Assembly: GCF_002087235.1 (NCBI RefSeq)
Contig: NZ_MUIO01000071.1
Location: 1 to 64,000 of the forward strand
Length of the DNA stretch: 64,000 nt
Source: Pseudomonas floridensis
GTDB taxonomy: Bacteria > Pseudomonadota > Gammaproteobacteria > Pseudomonadales > Pseudomonadaceae
Direction: 5' to 3'
Made by a program: the position numbers and the translations under genes
Part shown: positions 62,319 through 64,000 of the stretch, in pieces
How positions within the stretch are numbered: the first letter of the stretch is position 1
Layout: every line of letters begins with the position of its first letter
The notes under the pieces: model-generated
What the model was told of the DNA's origin: nothing
What the model saw: only the letters and a program-made list of their open reading frames with translations
Database searches by the model: none

Positions 62319-62374
62319 CGGCAGCTCTCTGAACCAGTAAGGCTGATGGGGGACCGGGCTTGCAGATCACCGCT

Positions 62375-62602
62375 TCAAGGCAGTTTGGCGCGCACGATGC
62401 GTTTGGCCTTGACCTCGTCTGCGTAGGCCTTGAGCTGATCGGCATCGCTGTAGAGGCGATTGACCATCTGGAGAATGGCCGTCACATCCACCTCTTTCAT
62501 CTGGGAGGCAAGCTTGAGAATTTCGTCTGCGGTGGTTTCAAGGTTGGTGGCCGTGCCCTTGAGGTGCTTTTTCAGCTCCTGGGTCGACTTGTTGAGCGCC
62601 AT
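62375..62602 (-). CDS. Small helical protein of unknown function
   Basis: A 75-residue soluble, lysine-rich helical protein, starting MALNKSTQELKKHLKGTATN. The ATG at 62602 is preceded by AGGACA. It has no recognised family. Position between DUF1275 and fklB suggests an ordinary small chromosomal gene. Confidence 0.6.
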   Translation of the reverse strand: MALNKSTQELKKHLKGTATNLETTADEILKLASQMKEVDVTAILQMVNRLYSDADQLKAYADEVKAKRIVRAKLP

Positions 62603-62726
62603 GGGGTGTCCTGTAAGAAATCGTTGAATTCCATACCCTGAGCATGGCTTTTTCTGACCCGACACGCAATCCGACAAACGAAGGTGATCATGCCTGATGG
62701 CTATCAGGCATCGCACCCGGACGTAC

Positions 62727-63068
62727 TCAAGCGTCGCGAGTCAGCACTTCCAGCAGTTCTATCTCAAAGTTCAGATCTGAACCCGGCTGAATGTGAGCGC
62801 CCATTTTCCGGTCACCGTAAGCGAGGTGGGCAGGCACGAACAGCGTGCGACGGCCGCCGACTTTCATGCCCATCAAGCCCAGGTCCCAGCCTTTGATGAC
62901 GCGTCCGGTGCCAATCACGCACTGAAACGGCTTGCCCCGCTGGTGGGAGGAGTCGAAGACTGTCCCGTCCGCAAGGGTTCCAGTGTAATGGGTCGTGATC
63001 AAAGCACCTTTGACCACTTCTTTGCCTTCTCCGATCTGCAGATCGGTCACCTGTAATTCATTGCTCAT
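62727..63068 (-). CDS. FKBP-type peptidyl-prolyl isomerase
   Basis: A 113-residue single-domain FKBP that helps protein folding by isomerising prolines. Blocks THYTGTLADGTVFDSS, VIGTGRVIKGWDLGLMGMKV and RRTLFVPAHLAYGDRKMG match the family, including the active-site aromatic and Asp residues. No signal peptide, so it is cytoplasmic. The ATG at 63068 is chosen by domain start. Confidence 0.93.
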   Translation of the reverse strand: MSNELQVTDLQIGEGKEVVKGALITTHYTGTLADGTVFDSSHQRGKPFQCVIGTGRVIKGWDLGLMGMKVGGRRTLFVPAHLAYGDRKMGAHIQPGSDLNFEIELLEVLTRDA

Positions 63069-63142
63069 TGCCGGATTCCCCCACTGAGTGTGCGGGCTGC
63101 TTTCTCGCAGAAAACCCGGTATCTGACAAGTCATGAAACGCA

Positions 63143-63168
63143 AACGGGGAAGCCTCAGCTTCCCCGTT
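63143..63168 (-). terminator. Hairpin terminator between two minus-strand genes
   Basis: AACGGGGAAGC (63143-63153) pairs with GCTTCCCCGTT (63158-63168) over 11 bp with a 4-nt loop, followed on the minus strand by a short T-rich tail. It ends the small membrane-protein gene to its right. Confidence 0.65.
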
Positions 63169-63189
63169 CGTGGTGGGATTCGTGCCTGC

Positions 63190-63468
63190 TTACAAGTTTT
63201 GCGAGCTGACCACCATTGCCTGAGCGATGTTGGCCTTTTGCTCCTGAGTGAAACCGTCCCAGACGTTGACCTTGGCGTAGTAGCCCAGGCCGGCCAGGCA
63301 ATAAAGGCTCAGGGTCAGAATGATGAAGACCGATACGAAGGTCCAGCGGCCCTCGTCGTTTTCGCGGGTGAATTCACGCGACTCGCTGTTGTGCGATCCA
63401 CGCGACAGCAGACCGGACGACAAACGTTTGAACCATTGGAACAGGTGAACGACAACAATACGCAGCAT
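63190..63468 (-). CDS. Small single-span membrane protein of unknown function
   Basis: A 92-residue protein with a basic N-terminal part and one strong membrane helix at about 44-65 (FVSVFIILTLSLYCLAGLGYY). No recognised family. It ends at the hairpin at 63143-63168. Confidence 0.6.
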   Translation of the reverse strand: MLRIVVVHLFQWFKRLSSGLLSRGSHNSESREFTRENDEGRWTFVSVFIILTLSLYCLAGLGYYAKVNVWDGFTQEQKANIAQAMVVSSQNL

Positions 63469-63878
63469 GGGAAGAGATCCTCAAATGTCAAATAACGGGT
63501 CGGCCGCGACGCCTGTGGTGGCTGTGTCCAGCGTCGGGCACAAAAGCTGAAAACGAAAAAAGCCCGTCTATGACGGGCTTCTTTTTTATGATTCTTGTCA
63601 GTATCGGTCGAACTCGAAGCGGGGCAGCGGCCTGTTTTCGACTTCGAGCATCGATGAAGTTATGGCAACATTTTAAAACAATTGATCATTCACAGCCACC
63701 GCGTACAAGGTGTTGTCAGACAACTGGTCGTGAATCCGGGTGCGACATAACGTCGCCGTCCAAGGGAGGACCAAGAGGGAGCTGCCCATTTTCCGGTCAA
63801 TTCTTGTAATACTTAATCGGCGAGCTAAACCGATCTGTGTATTGTAGGATCATCGCCCGTATCAAATTTCAGGACCGT
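63469..63878. other. 410-bp region without a clear gene
   Basis: It holds the bidirectional terminator at 63556-63588 and, further right, AT-rich promoter-like sequence at 63800-63870. The only ORF, at 63570-63809, begins inside the terminator and has no ribosome site, so it is not called. Confidence 0.4.
63556..63588. terminator. Strong bidirectional rho-independent terminator
   Basis: AAGCCCGTC (63560-63568) and GACGGGCTT (63572-63580) form a 9-bp stem with a 3-nt loop, with A-rich sequence on the left and T-rich on the right, so it can work in both directions. Confidence 0.8.
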
Positions 63879-64000
63879 ATGAACACCCTCCAGGAACCTC
63901 CGAGTCGTTTTCCTTCATCAGCGTCAGGCTGGCCGCCGATATGCACATCCCGCGGCGTAGCGTCTCAATCAAGCCTTGCTTCCTCCTTCCTTGTGCGCTC
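63879..64000 (+). CDS. Possible start of a gene cut by the right edge
   Basis: An ATG at 63879 with AGGA four bases upstream opens a 40-residue reading to the edge. A second frame, with ATG at 63941, reads MHIPRRSVSIKPCFLLPCAL, which looks like a signal peptide and may be the true start. I cannot tell which is used or what is encoded. Confidence 0.25.
   Translation, partial: MNTLQEPPSRFPSSASGWPPICTSRGVASQSSLASSFLVR

Noticed and set aside
63893..63925. GGAACC near the right edge as a possible hrp box of a type III effector gene
   Set aside because: No CCAC-type half is found 15-16 bases downstream, so it is not an hrp promoter.

Overview
The window reads as chromosomal DNA from a fluorescent Pseudomonas, most likely of the P. 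syringae group. The reasons are a GC-rich composition with matching codon use, a DUF6555-type small protein, and gene families and neighbourhoods typical of that genus (folE2 with a gamma-carbonic anhydrase, qorB/HxlR, poxB, glsA, NorR, MntH). The species call is an inference from memory, not a search. I see no rRNA, tRNA, CRISPR array, intact insertion sequence or prophage. About 62 protein genes are called, two of them cut by the window edges.

Layout. 1-1.6 kb: the start of a peptide-type solute-binding protein, divergent from a LysR regulator. 1.6-7.5 kb: a probable zinc-starvation locus in which two convergent units, each with a Zur-box-like palindrome, meet at a 19-bp hairpin. One unit is folE2, gamma-carbonic anhydrase and a DUF1624 membrane protein. 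The other is a TonB-dependent receptor followed by a DUF4198 periplasmic protein. 7.6-12.5 kb: three solute-binding proteins of the sulfonate/nitrate type, with Sec, Tat and lipoprotein export signals, around a class II aldolase, with no permease or ATPase alongside. 12.5-20.8 kb: glutaminase, a DUF1615 lipoprotein, DUF1810, an ABC exporter, an aldo/keto reductase, and a dehydrogenase joined to a GH15 glucoamylase-like enzyme.

20.9-26.8 kb holds the most striking unit, a minus-strand operon mostly coupled by 4-bp overlaps. It encodes a HAD-UbiA fusion, a DprE1-like oxidase, a DprE2-like reductase, an LPG-synthase/YbhN-type membrane protein and a multi-spanning GT-C/DUF2723-like glycosyltransferase. 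These are the parts expected for making and using a polyprenyl-phosphate-linked arabinofuranose, as in mycobacteria.

27-38.3 kb: a NorR-type nitric oxide sensor with no hmp or norVW beside it, a DUF6555 protein, two MFS transporters, MntH, small proteins, a LysE exporter with an AraC regulator, an RcnB-like protein, and the divergent qorB/HxlR pair with a clear palindromic operator. 38.4-50.8 kb: a solitary PBP2, PoxB, a GFA protein, a LysR/monooxygenase/amidohydrolase/hydrolase group, a gene starting with four in-frame ATGAAC repeats, a chalcone-isomerase-like protein, a DUF3833 lipoprotein and moaA. 51-60.5 kb: a cation/proton antiporter, then a seven-gene uptake-and-oxidation operon (polyamine-type ABC transporter plus a three-part flavin/iron-sulfur amine or opine dehydrogenase) divergent from an IclR regulator. 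60.5-64 kb: housekeeping genes (rRNA methyltransferase, DUF1275, FKBP) and a possible truncated gene at the right edge.
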